Positions 1 to 6,998 of a DNA stretch of 18,268 nucleotides are shown here, in pieces. The stretch comes from an uncultured Caryophanales bacterium (GTDB lineage Bacteria; Bacillota_I; Bacilli_A; Acholeplasmatales; Anaeroplasmataceae), in assembly GCA_946626535.1 (NCBI GenBank), contig CAMOUK010000026.1:1-18268 (forward strand). The letters are read 5' to 3'. The position numbers and the translations under genes were made by a program. Within the stretch, counting starts at the first letter, position 1. Each line of letters opens with the position of its first letter. Below the pieces are notes generated by a model. The model saw only the letters and a list, made by a program, of their open reading frames with translations. It searched no databases and was not told where the DNA came from.

Positions 1-84
1 AATGGTGGTTACACTCGTGTAATTAAAACTGGTTTCCGTAGAGGAGACGCAGCACCTATGGCAATCATTTCTTGGGTTGAATAA
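1..84 (+). CDS. rplQ: 50S ribosomal protein L17, C-terminal end (partial)
   Basis: Only the last 27 codons and the TAA stop are in the window. The peptide contains GGYTRVIKTGFRRGDAAP followed by MAIISWVE, which matches the conserved C-terminus of bacterial L17 (GGYTRI-K-G-RRGDAAPMAIIEL). L17 is a large-subunit ribosomal protein near the exit tunnel. The gene normally closes the rpsM-rpsK-rpoA-rplQ operon, and a strong hairpin terminator directly after the stop fits that position. The 5' part lies outside the window. Confidence 0.93.
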   Translation, partial: NGGYTRVIKTGFRRGDAAPMAIISWVE

Positions 85-93
85 TAAATATTT

Positions 94-123
94 AGGAGGA
101 CATTTGTCCTCCTTTATTTTTTA
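94..123 (+). terminator. Rho-independent terminator after rplQ
   Basis: A perfect 8-bp stem, AGGAGGAC (94-101) with GTCCTCCT (106-113) around the loop ATTT, is followed by a T-rich run. It lies 10 bases after the rplQ stop and separates the ribosomal operon from glyA. Confidence 0.9.
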
Positions 124-174
124 TTATTTTAATAATAAATAATTTCAAAAAAGCGTTTTCTATATTGTTTTTTG

Positions 175-183
175 TGATATAAT
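175..183 (+). promoter_or_regulatory. Extended -10 promoter for the glyA-rnf operon
   Basis: TGATATAAT at 175-183 is a consensus TATAAT with the TGn extension. The -35 region, around 155-161, is T-rich and weak, as is usual for extended -10 promoters. The predicted start near 190 leaves a leader of about 26 nt before the glyA ATG, too short for a riboswitch. It is the only clear promoter upstream of the nine-gene run that ends at 6913. Confidence 0.7.
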
Positions 184-215
184 AGGACATATGGGAGAAA
201 GTTGGGAGATTAAAA

Positions 216-1454
216 ATGGATTTAAAGACAAAAGACTTAGAATTATTTAGTGCAATTGAAAATGAATACATTAGACAATCTAATCACATTGAGCTAATAG
301 CATCTGAAAATTTTGTTTCTAAAGCAGTTTTAGAGGCACAAGGATCAATACTTACTAACAAATATGCTGAAGGCTATCCTGGAAAAAGATATTATGGAGG
401 CTGTGAGTATGTAGATGTTGTTGAACAGCTTGCAATCGATAGAGCAAAGGAGCTTTTTGGTGCAAAATTCGCTAATGTTCAGCCTCATTCTGGTGCTCAA
501 GCTAATATGGCAGCCTATAATGCAATCTTAGCTCCAGGAGATAAGATATTAGGTATGTCACTAGATGCTGGTGGACATTTAACACATGGCTACGATAGAA
601 ACTTCAGTGGTAAGATTTATAATTCTTGCTCATATGGATTAGATGAAAATGGTTATATAGATTATGAGGATGTAAAGAAGAAGGCCTTAGAATTCCAGCC
701 TAAGGTAATTGTTGCTGGTGCTTCAGCATATCCTAGAATCATCGATTTTAAGAAATTTAGAGAAATCGCTGATTTAGTTGGAGCTTATCTAATGGTTGAT
801 ATGGCTCATATCGCAGGTCTTGTAGCGGCAGGTCTACATCCAAATCCACTAGAATATGCAGATATAGTTACAACAACTACTCATAAGACCTTAAGAGGCC
901 CAAGAGGTGGTATGATTTTAACTAATGATGAGGAATTAGCTAAAAAGATTAATTCTTCAGTATTCCCAGGCTTACAGGGTGGACCTTTAATGCATGTTAT
1001 TGCAGGTAAGGCTGTAGCTTTTAAGGAGGCTTTAGATCCTTCATTTAAGGATTATGCAGCTCAAATTATTAAAAACTGTAAGAAGCTAGCTGATGAATTA
1101 ATTAAATATGGCTTTAAGCTAGTTTCTGGCGGAACTGATAATCACTTAATATTAGTTGATATATATGGTAGTGTTGGAGTTACAGGTAAGAAGGCTGAGT
1201 CAATTTTACATTCAGTAAATATTACATGTAATAAAAATGCAATTCCACATGATACATTAAAGCCAACAATCACTTCTGGCGTAAGATTAGGTACTGCAGC
1301 TATAACATCAAGAGGCTTCAAGGAAGAAGACATGGTTTTAGTTGCTAAATTTATCAATGATGCACTAAGAAACGCAGATGATGAAAATAAATTAGAAGAA
1401 ATTAAAAAAGAAGTTATTAAATTAATGGAGAAGCATCCATATTTAAAGGACTAG
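216..1454 (+). CDS. glyA: Serine hydroxymethyltransferase (GlyA)
   Basis: This cytoplasmic PLP enzyme interconverts serine plus tetrahydrofolate with glycine plus 5,10-methylene-tetrahydrofolate and is a main source of one-carbon units. At 412 residues it has the full bacterial length. Visible family signatures are the N-terminal [11 protein letters not shown] (26-36), the [13 protein letters not shown] glycine-rich segment (50-62), [13 protein letters not shown] with its PLP-ring Asp and His (194-206), and [14 protein letters not shown] with the Schiff-base lysine at K224. The ATG at 216 is preceded by GGGAG at 204-208 with good spacing. It stands first in the unit; only 32 nt separate it from the ANTAR regulator and no terminator intervenes, so it is probably co-transcribed with the Rnf genes. 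A link between glycine/one-carbon flux and Rnf redox balance is possible, but that is inference. Confidence 0.97.
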   Translation: MDLKTKDLELFSAIENEYIRQSNHIELIASENFVSKAVLEAQGSILTNKYAEGYPGKRYYGGCEYVDVVEQLAIDRAKELFGAKFANVQPHSGAQANMAAYNAILAPGDKILGMSLDAGGHLTHGYDRNFSGKIYNSCSYGLDENGYIDYEDVKKKALEFQPKVIVAGASAYPRIIDFKKFREIADLVGAYLMVDMAHIAGLVAAGLHPNPLEYADIVTTTTHKTLRGPRGGMILTNDEELAKKINSSVFPGLQGGPLMHVIAGKAVAFKEALDPSFKDYAAQIIKNCKKLADELIKYGFKLVSGGTDNHLILVDIYGSVGVTGKKAESILHSVNITCNKNAIPHDTLKPTITSGVRLGTAAITSRGFKEEDMVLVAKFINDALRNADDENKLEEIKKEVIKLMEKHPYLKD

Positions 1455-1467
1455 CTTTTTAAAATTT

Positions 1468-1483
1468 AACACAAAGGGGTGTT
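1468..1483 (+). promoter_or_regulatory. Hexaloop hairpin covering the ANTAR gene ribosome binding site
   Basis: AACAC (1468-1472) pairs with GTGTT (1479-1483) around the six-base loop AAAGGG, which contains most of the Shine-Dalgarno sequence of the gene starting at 1487. The loop has A at position 1 and G at position 4, the two bases reported as conserved in ANTAR-bound hexaloops. TAGCTTT (1452-1458) and AAAGCTA (1492-1498) can form an outer stem around it. Known ANTAR targets are tandem hairpins; no second hexaloop was found here, and a 5-bp stem may arise by chance. Confidence 0.3.
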
Positions 1484-1486
1484 ATT

Positions 1487-2026
1487 ATGTTAAAGCTATT
1501 TATTTTATCGAAGGATAATATATTTATTAGAAATCTAAATTCTATTTTGGATAAGAATAAATATCAAATTATTGTTCCAAATATAGAAAATGATTTACTT
1601 TACAGCTACTGCTGTAATTTTAATCCTGATATTTGTATCATACATAAATCATATGTAGGTAATAATTATCAGGTTTTGAATCAATTGATTGGTTCAAAAA
1701 AGATTGTAGTAATTTATTTTTCAATGACTAATGATTTTGTTGATTATAATAATTCGACATTTTACGCTATGAAAGACAGCGCAGTCTTTGCGATAAATGA
1801 GATTATTGATTTAATCATTAAGGAAAATAATATTATCAATAAACTTAATAATCAAATTGATAGCATGAAAAAGAAGGAAGAAGAGGAGCACTTTATTAAA
1901 AGGGCTAAGCTTTTCCTTATGAATAAAGGATATACGGAGGAAGAAGCATATAAGTATATTTTGAAATATGCGATGGACCTACGTTTATCTAAGGGCTTGG
2001 CGGCTAAAAAAATATTAGAAGGTTAA
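1487..2026 (+). CDS. ANTAR-domain RNA-binding regulator with a degenerate receiver domain
   Basis: 179 residues in three parts. Residues 1-108 look like a response-regulator receiver fold (alternating hydrophobic strands LKLFILS, QIIVP, PDICIIH, KKIVVIYFS). At the end of strand 3, where the phosphoacceptor Asp belongs, the protein has His53, so it is probably not phosphorylated in the usual way. Residues about 110-136 are a charged helix likely to form a coiled coil. Residues 137-177 are an ANTAR domain: KRAKLFLMNKGYTEEEAY and then AMDLRLS...AAKKIL follow the family pattern. ANTAR proteins (AmiR, NasR, EutV) bind nascent RNA hairpins and prevent transcription termination. The gene sits between glyA and rnfC, so it may regulate this operon. 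It has no partner kinase in the window, so its signal is unknown. Its ribosome binding site lies in a hexaloop hairpin. Confidence 0.85.
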   Translation: MLKLFILSKDNIFIRNLNSILDKNKYQIIVPNIENDLLYSYCCNFNPDICIIHKSYVGNNYQVLNQLIGSKKIVVIYFSMTNDFVDYNNSTFYAMKDSAVFAINEIIDLIIKENNIINKLNNQIDSMKKKEEEEHFIKRAKLFLMNKGYTEEEAYKYILKYAMDLRLSKGLAAKKILEG

Positions 2027-2041
2027 AGGGGTGGTGCTAAT

Positions 2042-3340
2042 ATGATAGCCAAGACAAGGGTTATTGATGATATCTTGAAGTTGACATCAAGCTTGCCGAC
2101 TGTAAGATATGATAAACCCGATTATGTTTACTTTGCGGTTACAAACCAAAGATGCTCGCAGGGTGAACTTTATGTTAAAGAAGGGGACTATGTCAAGATT
2201 GGACAAGTTATTGGCTTAAGAAAAGGACCTTTCTTCGAACAACCAATTCATTCTACAGTTTCAGGTACTGTAGTTGGAATGGTTAAAAAATTCCACAGAA
2301 GTGGAAAACTAACAGACTTTGTCCAAATTAAAAACGATAAATTAGACGTTTATGCAGATACAGTTAAGGATAGAACTGAAGAAGAAATAGCTGCATTAAC
2401 AAAGGAAGATTTTATCAAAATATTAAAGGAACAATCATTAGTAGGCTTAGGTGGAAGCTCATTTCCAACCTATATTAAATTCCAAACTAATGATCCAATT
2501 GATACTATTTGTATTAATGCGGTTGAATGTGAGCCTTATCTATCTGCTGACCATAGATTAGTTATGGAGGAACCATATAGAATTTATCAAGGTATCAAAT
2601 ATGCTATGCAGGCTATTGGTGCTAAGAAGGCTTATATTTGTATAAAGAAAAAATATAAAGATTTATTTGATGTATTAACTGCAGCTAAATTAAGATTTCC
2701 AGATTTAAATGTTGAGGTTAAGCGTGTAGGTAACTACTATCCACAGGGCTGGGAAATTGAGGTAATTAAGAGTGCCTTAGGAATTCGAGTTCCAAGTGGT
2801 GTCCTACCTTCAAAGCTTGGTGTTTTAGTATTAAACGTTTCAACAGTATGGGGATTATATAAGGCTGTTAAGCACAATATGCCAGTTATTGAAAGAAACT
2901 TTACATTGACTGGTGATGGTGTTAAATATCCACAAAACTATAAATTAAGAATAGGTACATCACTAAAAGAAATTATCGATGATGCTGGTGGATATAAGGA
3001 TGAGGAGAAAAATAAGTTCTTAGTACTTGGTGGACCTATGATGGGTGCAAACCTAGTTAGAGATGATGCCGTTATTACTAAGACTTGTACATCTTGTATT
3101 ATTTTACAGGAAAGAACATATCAAGAAGAACCATGCGTTCATTGTGCATCATGCGTATATTCTTGTCCAGCTGGCTTACAGCCTGTGCAAATTATGCAAG
3201 CTGTAAAGAACAACGACAAGGAAGCGTTGAAGACAAAATTAAATATTAGAGCTTGTATATTATGCGGTATGTGCTCATATACATGTACCTCTAAGATTCA
3301 TTTAACTGATTATTGCCGTAAGGCAAAGAAAATGGTGTAA
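2042..3340 (+). CDS. rnfC: Rnf complex subunit RnfC, NADH-binding iron-sulfur protein
   Basis: RnfC is the peripheral subunit that exchanges electrons with NAD(H) in the ferredoxin:NAD+ oxidoreductase (Rnf) at the cytoplasmic face. The 432-residue protein shows the expected order: an N-terminal domain with a biotinyl/lipoyl-like strand set (PIHSTVSGTVVGM, 68-80), the FMN/NADH-binding region with GLGG (135-138) and NAVECEPYLSADHRLVMEE (159-177), a SLBB-like middle, and two [4Fe-4S] motifs, C365-x2-C368-x2-C371-x3-C375 and C405-x2-C408-x2-C411-x3-C415. It is close to the usual clostridial length and lacks the long Ala/Lys-rich C-terminal extension of proteobacterial RnfC. The start has a strong AAGGGGTGG site and follows the ANTAR stop by 15 nt. 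It opens the gene order C-D-G-E-A-B typical of Clostridia. Confidence 0.96.
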   Translation: MIAKTRVIDDILKLTSSLPTVRYDKPDYVYFAVTNQRCSQGELYVKEGDYVKIGQVIGLRKGPFFEQPIHSTVSGTVVGMVKKFHRSGKLTDFVQIKNDKLDVYADTVKDRTEEEIAALTKEDFIKILKEQSLVGLGGSSFPTYIKFQTNDPIDTICINAVECEPYLSADHRLVMEEPYRIYQGIKYAMQAIGAKKAYICIKKKYKDLFDVLTAAKLRFPDLNVEVKRVGNYYPQGWEIEVIKSALGIRVPSGVLPSKLGVLVLNVSTVWGLYKAVKHNMPVIERNFTLTGDGVKYPQNYKLRIGTSLKEIIDDAGGYKDEEKNKFLVLGGPMMGANLVRDDAVITKTCTSCIILQERTYQEEPCVHCASCVYSCPAGLQPVQIMQAVKNNDKEALKTKLNIRACILCGMCSYTCTSKIHLTDYCRKAKKMV

Positions 3341-3353
3341 GGAGGGGAAAATT

Positions 3354-4469
3354 ATGAAACTTGTTTTACAAACTGCTCCATACATTAGAAAGAATGTATC
3401 AGTTAAAAGAATGATGCTAGATGTTATCATTGCCTTAATGCCTGTAACATTATTTGCGATGATATATAATGGATGGAATGGAATTTATGTTATTTTAATT
3501 TCACTTTTGACAATGATATCTTGTGAGCTTATTTGTAATATGATTATCAAATGGCCACGAGATATGAAGATAAAAGAATTATTTACTAAGGAAGGCTTTA
3601 ATAAGGTTAAAGCAACCTATACGATAAATAATTTAACTGCCCCTACTATTTCGGCTTTAATTTATGCATTAATATTACCAGCTGGCTTAGATGGCTACGT
3701 AGTATTTATTGGTGCATTATTTGGAATGCTTATAGGTAAGATGGTTTTTGGTGGCTTAGGTAAAAATATATTCAACCCAGCAGCTGCCGGTAGAATATTT
3801 GTTGGTATTTGCTTCGGTACTTCACTTGGAAATGCATATCAAATTTCTGATGCTTATGCTGGGGCAACACCACTTGGCTTTACAAAAACTTCACAAGGCT
3901 TAGCATTAAATGCTTGCGGTAATTATTCACTTTGGGATTTATTTATTGGCAATATCCCAGGCTGTATGGGTGAGGTTTGTGCTGTTTGTATTTTAGTTGG
4001 TGCTATTTACCTATTTGTTAGAAGAAGTGCAGATTTAAGAGCTGCCTTAGCTTATTTATTAAGCTTTGCGGTAATTATGCTAACTGCATGTATTACATTC
4101 TTTGCTGTTACAAAGACTGGTAATGTATTTGAAATGTTTATGTATCAAATGCTATCAGGTGGTTTATTATTTGGTGCTGTATTTATGGTAACAGATCCTG
4201 TTACATCAGGAACTACTAAATTTTCTAGAATTATGTTTGGTGTAATCGCTGGTATCCTAACAGCATTTATCAGACTTATGGGTGCATACCCAGAGGGTGT
4301 TGCCTTCTCAATTTTAATTGCTAATATGTGTGCTCCTTGCCTTGATTATTTAATGAGAGGTAAGTCAAATAACTATACTTGGAGACAAGTATTAATTATC
4401 GCAATTGTAATATTATGTGCTTTAGGTATTACAATTGCTAATGTAATGTATCAAGGAGGTGCTTATTAA
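3354..4469 (+). CDS. rnfD: Rnf complex membrane subunit RnfD
   Basis: A 371-residue polytopic membrane protein that holds covalently bound FMN and forms part of the ion-translocating core. Multiple hydrophobic spans are visible, for example 22-60, 98-130, 205-255 and 262-300. The flavinylation site is DAYAGATPLGF: D166 and T172 fit the D-x-x-x-G-A-T pattern recognised by the flavin transferase ApbE, with FMN expected on T172. FNPAAAGRIFVG (140-151), typical of the RnfD/NqrB family, precedes it. No apbE gene is in the window. The start follows an AGGAGGGG site 13 nt after rnfC, and the TAA stop overlaps the rnfG ATG by one base, suggesting translational coupling. Confidence 0.96.
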   Translation: MKLVLQTAPYIRKNVSVKRMMLDVIIALMPVTLFAMIYNGWNGIYVILISLLTMISCELICNMIIKWPRDMKIKELFTKEGFNKVKATYTINNLTAPTISALIYALILPAGLDGYVVFIGALFGMLIGKMVFGGLGKNIFNPAAAGRIFVGICFGTSLGNAYQISDAYAGATPLGFTKTSQGLALNACGNYSLWDLFIGNIPGCMGEVCAVCILVGAIYLFVRRSADLRAALAYLLSFAVIMLTACITFFAVTKTGNVFEMFMYQMLSGGLLFGAVFMVTDPVTSGTTKFSRIMFGVIAGILTAFIRLMGAYPEGVAFSILIANMCAPCLDYLMRGKSNNYTWRQVLIIAIVILCALGITIANVMYQGGAY

Positions 4470-5029
4470 TGAAGAAGAATTTATTAATAGCCTCAATCCT
4501 TGGTTCAATCTGTTTAGTTTGTGCATTATTAATCGCTTTAATTGATATTGCTACAAAAAATAAAATTGAGCAAAATACAAGAGAAACAGAGCTTGCAACT
4601 ATTAAAGAAATATTTGAAAACTACGATGATGAAAAATCTGAAGAGCTAGAAGCTAAAGGAAACATTATTAAAAAGCTTAAGGCTTATGATAAGGATAGTA
4701 ACGAATTAGGCTATTTGTATAATGTTTCTGGTAAGAATGCTTATGGTTCAATTAGCCTTATGATAGCTATAGTTGATGATGAGCTATATCAAGTAGAAAT
4801 ATTAGAAAATACTCAAAGCTTTGCTTCAACAGTATATTCATATTTTAAAACTACATATCCATCATCAAAGGATACTGCAGTTCACGTAGGTGCTTATAGC
4901 TCTACAGATGTAACTATCGGTAGCTTAACTGTTGGTGAGGTAGAAAATATTGATGTTTCTTGTGGTGCTACTTATGGTGCTAAATTAATTAGAGATTTAG
5001 TGTTAGAAGCACTAGAGGATGAAAGGTAG
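4469..5029 (+). CDS. rnfG: Rnf complex flavoprotein subunit RnfG
   Basis: 186 residues: a short cytoplasmic start, one N-terminal membrane helix (about 5-27), then a soluble FMN-binding domain expected on the outer face. RnfG carries a covalent FMN attached by ApbE to Thr in an (S/T)GAT motif. Here the site reads DVSCGATYG (162-170) with T168 as the predicted acceptor. The usual Ser/Thr before GAT is replaced by Cys165, and the usual serines after the Thr-Tyr are Gly-Ala. The length and the downstream RDLVLEAL helix are otherwise normal. Nine bases separate it from rnfE. The identification rests on the motif, the topology and its place between rnfD and rnfE. Confidence 0.93.
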   Translation: MKKNLLIASILGSICLVCALLIALIDIATKNKIEQNTRETELATIKEIFENYDDEKSEELEAKGNIIKKLKAYDKDSNELGYLYNVSGKNAYGSISLMIAIVDDELYQVEILENTQSFASTVYSYFKTTYPSSKDTAVHVGAYSSTDVTIGSLTVGEVENIDVSCGATYGAKLIRDLVLEALEDER

Positions 5030-5038
5030 GTCAGGGAT

Positions 5039-5791
5039 ATGGAAAATGTAAAACAAAAAGTATCTGCAAAAAAGACATTTATCGCTGGCTTAATCACAGA
5101 AAATCCAGTATTTGTATCACTACTAGGTTGCTGTCCTACACTTGCTACTACTAAATCAGTAGAATCAGCAATTGGTATGGGTATTTTAGTTATTTTAACT
5201 TTAATTGGCTCTAACGTATTAATTTCTTTATTTAGAAAAATAATACCACAAGAGGTTAAGATACCTTGTTATATTGTTATAATTGCGACATTCGTTACAA
5301 TTATTAAGATGCTTACTCAAGCATTGATGCCAGACTTATATTCGAGTCTTGGTGTATTTATTTCACTTATTGTTGTTAACTGTATAATTTTAGGTAGAGC
5401 TGAAAGCTTCGCATCTAAAAATGGAGTATTTGCCTCATTTATAGACGCACTTGGCTCTGGCTTAGGCTTTACAGTTGCAATTGCTGTTATCGCATTAATT
5501 AGAGAAGTATTAGGTACAGGTGCATTATCAATTGGTGTATATTTCCCAATTGGAAAAGCATATTACCTTCATATTTTCCCTAGCCAATATGCAATATCAC
5601 TATTTGTTCAATCTGCTGGTGGTTTCTTAACACTAGGCTTAGTTTTAGCCTTTTTAGCTTGGAAAAAGAACAAAAAGGATGACAGGAAGCTTAAAGAAGA
5701 AAAAGCCCGTTTAGAGGCTTTAAAGGCCCAAAAAGCGCAAGAATTAGCAGCTAAGAAGGCCCAGGAATTAAATAAGGAGGTTACAGCATGA
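5039..5791 (+). CDS. rnfE: Rnf complex membrane subunit RnfE with charged C-terminal tail
   Basis: RnfE and RnfA are homologous membrane proteins with inverted topology that form the ion-channel core and hold an iron-sulfur centre between them. Family marks are ENPVFVSLLGCCPTLATT (21-38, C31/C32) and VVNCIILGRAESFA (112-125, C115); the cysteines in these two half-repeats are the expected metal ligands. About six membrane spans precede residue 208. Residues 209-250 form an unusual tail rich in Lys, Glu, Ala and Gln, including the near-repeat KAQEL...KKAQEL, which is predicted to be a cytoplasmic helix; most RnfE proteins end soon after the last membrane span. The stop overlaps the rnfA start by 4 bp (ATGA). 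Confidence 0.95.
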   Translation: MENVKQKVSAKKTFIAGLITENPVFVSLLGCCPTLATTKSVESAIGMGILVILTLIGSNVLISLFRKIIPQEVKIPCYIVIIATFVTIIKMLTQALMPDLYSSLGVFISLIVVNCIILGRAESFASKNGVFASFIDALGSGLGFTVAIAVIALIREVLGTGALSIGVYFPIGKAYYLHIFPSQYAISLFVQSAGGFLTLGLVLAFLAWKKNKKDDRKLKEEKARLEALKAQKAQELAAKKAQELNKEVTA

Positions 5792-6369
5792 ATTATATAA
5801 TCGCATTTTTACTTGCAATATTTAACGCAATGCTAATTAATAATGTAACCTTATCTAGATTCTATGGTATTTGTCCTTTCTTAGGCGTATCTAAAAAGGC
5901 CTCATCAGCCCTAGGTATGGGTGCGGCAGTTACATTTGTAATAATTATCGCAGCCGCAATTTGCTGGCCAATTTATAAATTATTACAATTAGCTGGTATT
6001 CCATTTATGGATACAATTACTTATATTTTAGTAATTGCATCTCTTGTTCAATTAATTGAAATGGTAATTAAGAAATATTCACCATCTTTATATAAGGCTC
6101 TTGGTGTATATTTACCACTTATCACAACAAACTGTGCTGTACTTGGTGTAGCACAAGGAAATACTGACCAGGCATTATCATTTGCTGATTCAATGGCTAA
6201 TGCTATTGGTACTGGCTTAGGATTTGCTTTAGTAATCTTTATTTTCTCAACAATTAGATATAGACTTGATTCGTCAGATACTCCAAAGGCATTTAGAGGA
6301 ATTCCTATTGCTCTAATTACAGCTGCCTTAATGGCTATGGCATTCTTAGGACTTAATGGTCTAATTTAA
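5788..6369 (+). CDS. rnfA: Rnf complex membrane subunit RnfA
   Basis: A 193-residue membrane protein of the usual family length, with six predicted spans. The signature segments are NNVTLSRFYGICPFLGVSKK (18-37, C29) and LITTNCAVLGVAQG (111-124, C116). With C31/C32 and C115 of RnfE these should bind the intramembrane iron-sulfur centre that passes electrons between RnfB, RnfD and RnfG. It overlaps rnfE by 4 bp, and its TAA overlaps the ATG of the next small gene by one base (TAATG), so translation of the three genes is probably coupled. Confidence 0.96.
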   Translation: MNYIIAFLLAIFNAMLINNVTLSRFYGICPFLGVSKKASSALGMGAAVTFVIIIAAAICWPIYKLLQLAGIPFMDTITYILVIASLVQLIEMVIKKYSPSLYKALGVYLPLITTNCAVLGVAQGNTDQALSFADSMANAIGTGLGFALVIFIFSTIRYRLDSSDTPKAFRGIPIALITAALMAMAFLGLNGLI

Positions 6370-6599
6370 TGAATCCATATTTAATTATTAGTATCTTAAT
6401 TGTTGTAGCCTTAGTTGCTATATTCTTCATTACTTTTATTGTAAATAGAAAAACTCCAGTTCCTGAGGGCTGTGAGGATATAAAAATAAGTAGTGAGAAT
6501 TGTTTAGCATGTAATGTTGAAGGCTGCAGTATCAAGGATAAATTTAGTGTTGAAAAATTAAAGGAAGAATTAGAAAAAGCGGAGGAAGAAGATAAATGA
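6369..6599 (+). CDS. Small Cys-rich single-span membrane protein in the rnf operon
   Basis: A 76-residue protein inserted between rnfA and rnfB, coupled to both by overlaps (TAATG at the start, ATGA at the end). Residues 4-25 form one membrane helix, followed by Arg/Lys. Then come C35, C45, C48 and C53. NCLACNVEGC (44-53) has the C-x2-C-x4-C spacing of the RnfB cluster motif in the next gene (NCGACGFPGC), with the fourth Cys upstream instead of downstream. A charged helix (59-76) ends the protein. I do not recognise a named family. The design suggests a membrane-anchored [4Fe-4S] site, or a partial RnfB-like module, working with the Rnf complex; the position and coupling support this, but no function is established. 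Orientation is uncertain, though the positive charges after the helix favour the Cys part being cytoplasmic. Confidence 0.8.
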   Translation: MNPYLIISILIVVALVAIFFITFIVNRKTPVPEGCEDIKISSENCLACNVEGCSIKDKFSVEKLKEELEKAEEEDK

Positions 6600-6913
6600 C
6601 AGTATTATGGGCAGCTTTGATATTAGCAGTCCTTGGAATTATTTTTGGTATAGGACTAGCTATCGCTTCAAAGGTATTTCATGTTGAGGTTGATACAAGA
6701 ATAGAAGATATTACAGCTATGCTTCCAAATGCGAATTGCGGTGCTTGTGGTTTTCCTGGTTGTGCAGGATTTGCTACTGCGATTGTTGAAGGTAAAGCTG
6801 AAGCATTAAGCCAATGTAAGCCAGGTGCTAAATCTGGTAAGCCAGAGGCAATAAGAAAATATTTGGATGAGCATCCAAATCCAGATGGATCAATTAATCC
6901 AATAAAGATGTAA
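6596..6913 (+). CDS. rnfB: Short RnfB: membrane helix plus first Fe-S domain only
   Basis: RnfB takes electrons from reduced ferredoxin and feeds the membrane part of Rnf. The 105 residues contain the normal N-terminus: one membrane helix (about 3-24), HVEVDTRIEDITAMLPNANC, and the conserved cluster motif C48-x2-C51-x4-C56-x17-C74. After this the protein stops at a short NPDGSINPIKM end. Typical RnfB proteins continue for 80 to over 200 residues with a ferredoxin-like domain carrying two or more further [4Fe-4S] clusters; none of it is present here or in the following DNA. The stop is followed within 8 bases by a terminator, so this looks like a settled natural end, not a sequencing frameshift. 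Electron entry must then differ, perhaps through another protein. The 4-bp overlap with the preceding Cys-rich gene suggests the two act together. Confidence 0.88.
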   Translation: MTVLWAALILAVLGIIFGIGLAIASKVFHVEVDTRIEDITAMLPNANCGACGFPGCAGFATAIVEGKAEALSQCKPGAKSGKPEAIRKYLDEHPNPDGSINPIKM

Positions 6914-6920
6914 AAATATA

Positions 6921-6953
6921 AGCAATAGTTGTTTTTACAATTATTGCTTTTTA
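6921..6953 (+). terminator. Rho-independent terminator of the glyA-rnf operon
   Basis: GCAATAGTTG (6922-6931) pairs with CAATTATTGC (6938-6947), with one G-T pair, around the loop TTTTTA. A run of five or more T follows. It starts 7 bases after the short rnfB stop. Confidence 0.9.
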
Positions 6954-6965
6954 ATTTGGTTATAA

Positions 6966-6997
6966 AACTTGTTGGGGACAAGTGCCACCAACAAGTT
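6966..6997 (+). promoter_or_regulatory. Operator-like inverted repeats upstream of the HTH-DUF3990 gene
   Basis: Three copies of a 6-base half-site lie in 30 bases: ACTTGT (6967-6972), ACAAGT (6978-6983) and ACAAGT (6991-6996). The first two form the 17-base palindrome ACTTGTTGGGGACAAGT, typical of XRE-type operators. The outer pair extends to a 10-bp inverted repeat, AACTTGTTGG (6966-6975) and CCAACAAGTT (6988-6997). The repeats end one base before the -35 box, so a bound protein would be expected to hinder or position RNA polymerase. Autoregulation by the HTH protein encoded just downstream is the natural inference. Confidence 0.55.
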
Positions 6998-6998
6998 G

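Noticed and set aside
190..215. Glycine or folate riboswitch before glyA
   Set aside because: The predicted leader is only about 26 nt and has no room for an aptamer.
2013..2041. ATTAG (2013-2017) and CTAAT (2037-2041) could pair around the rnfC ribosome binding site
   Set aside because: A 5-bp A/T-rich stem with a 19-base loop is weak and expected by chance in this base composition; no hexaloop or switch-like alternative was found.
6679..6981. 100-codon open frame on the - strand over rnfB and the terminator
   Set aside because: It is antisense to the conserved RnfB Cys motif and spans the terminator; it is a shadow of the real gene.
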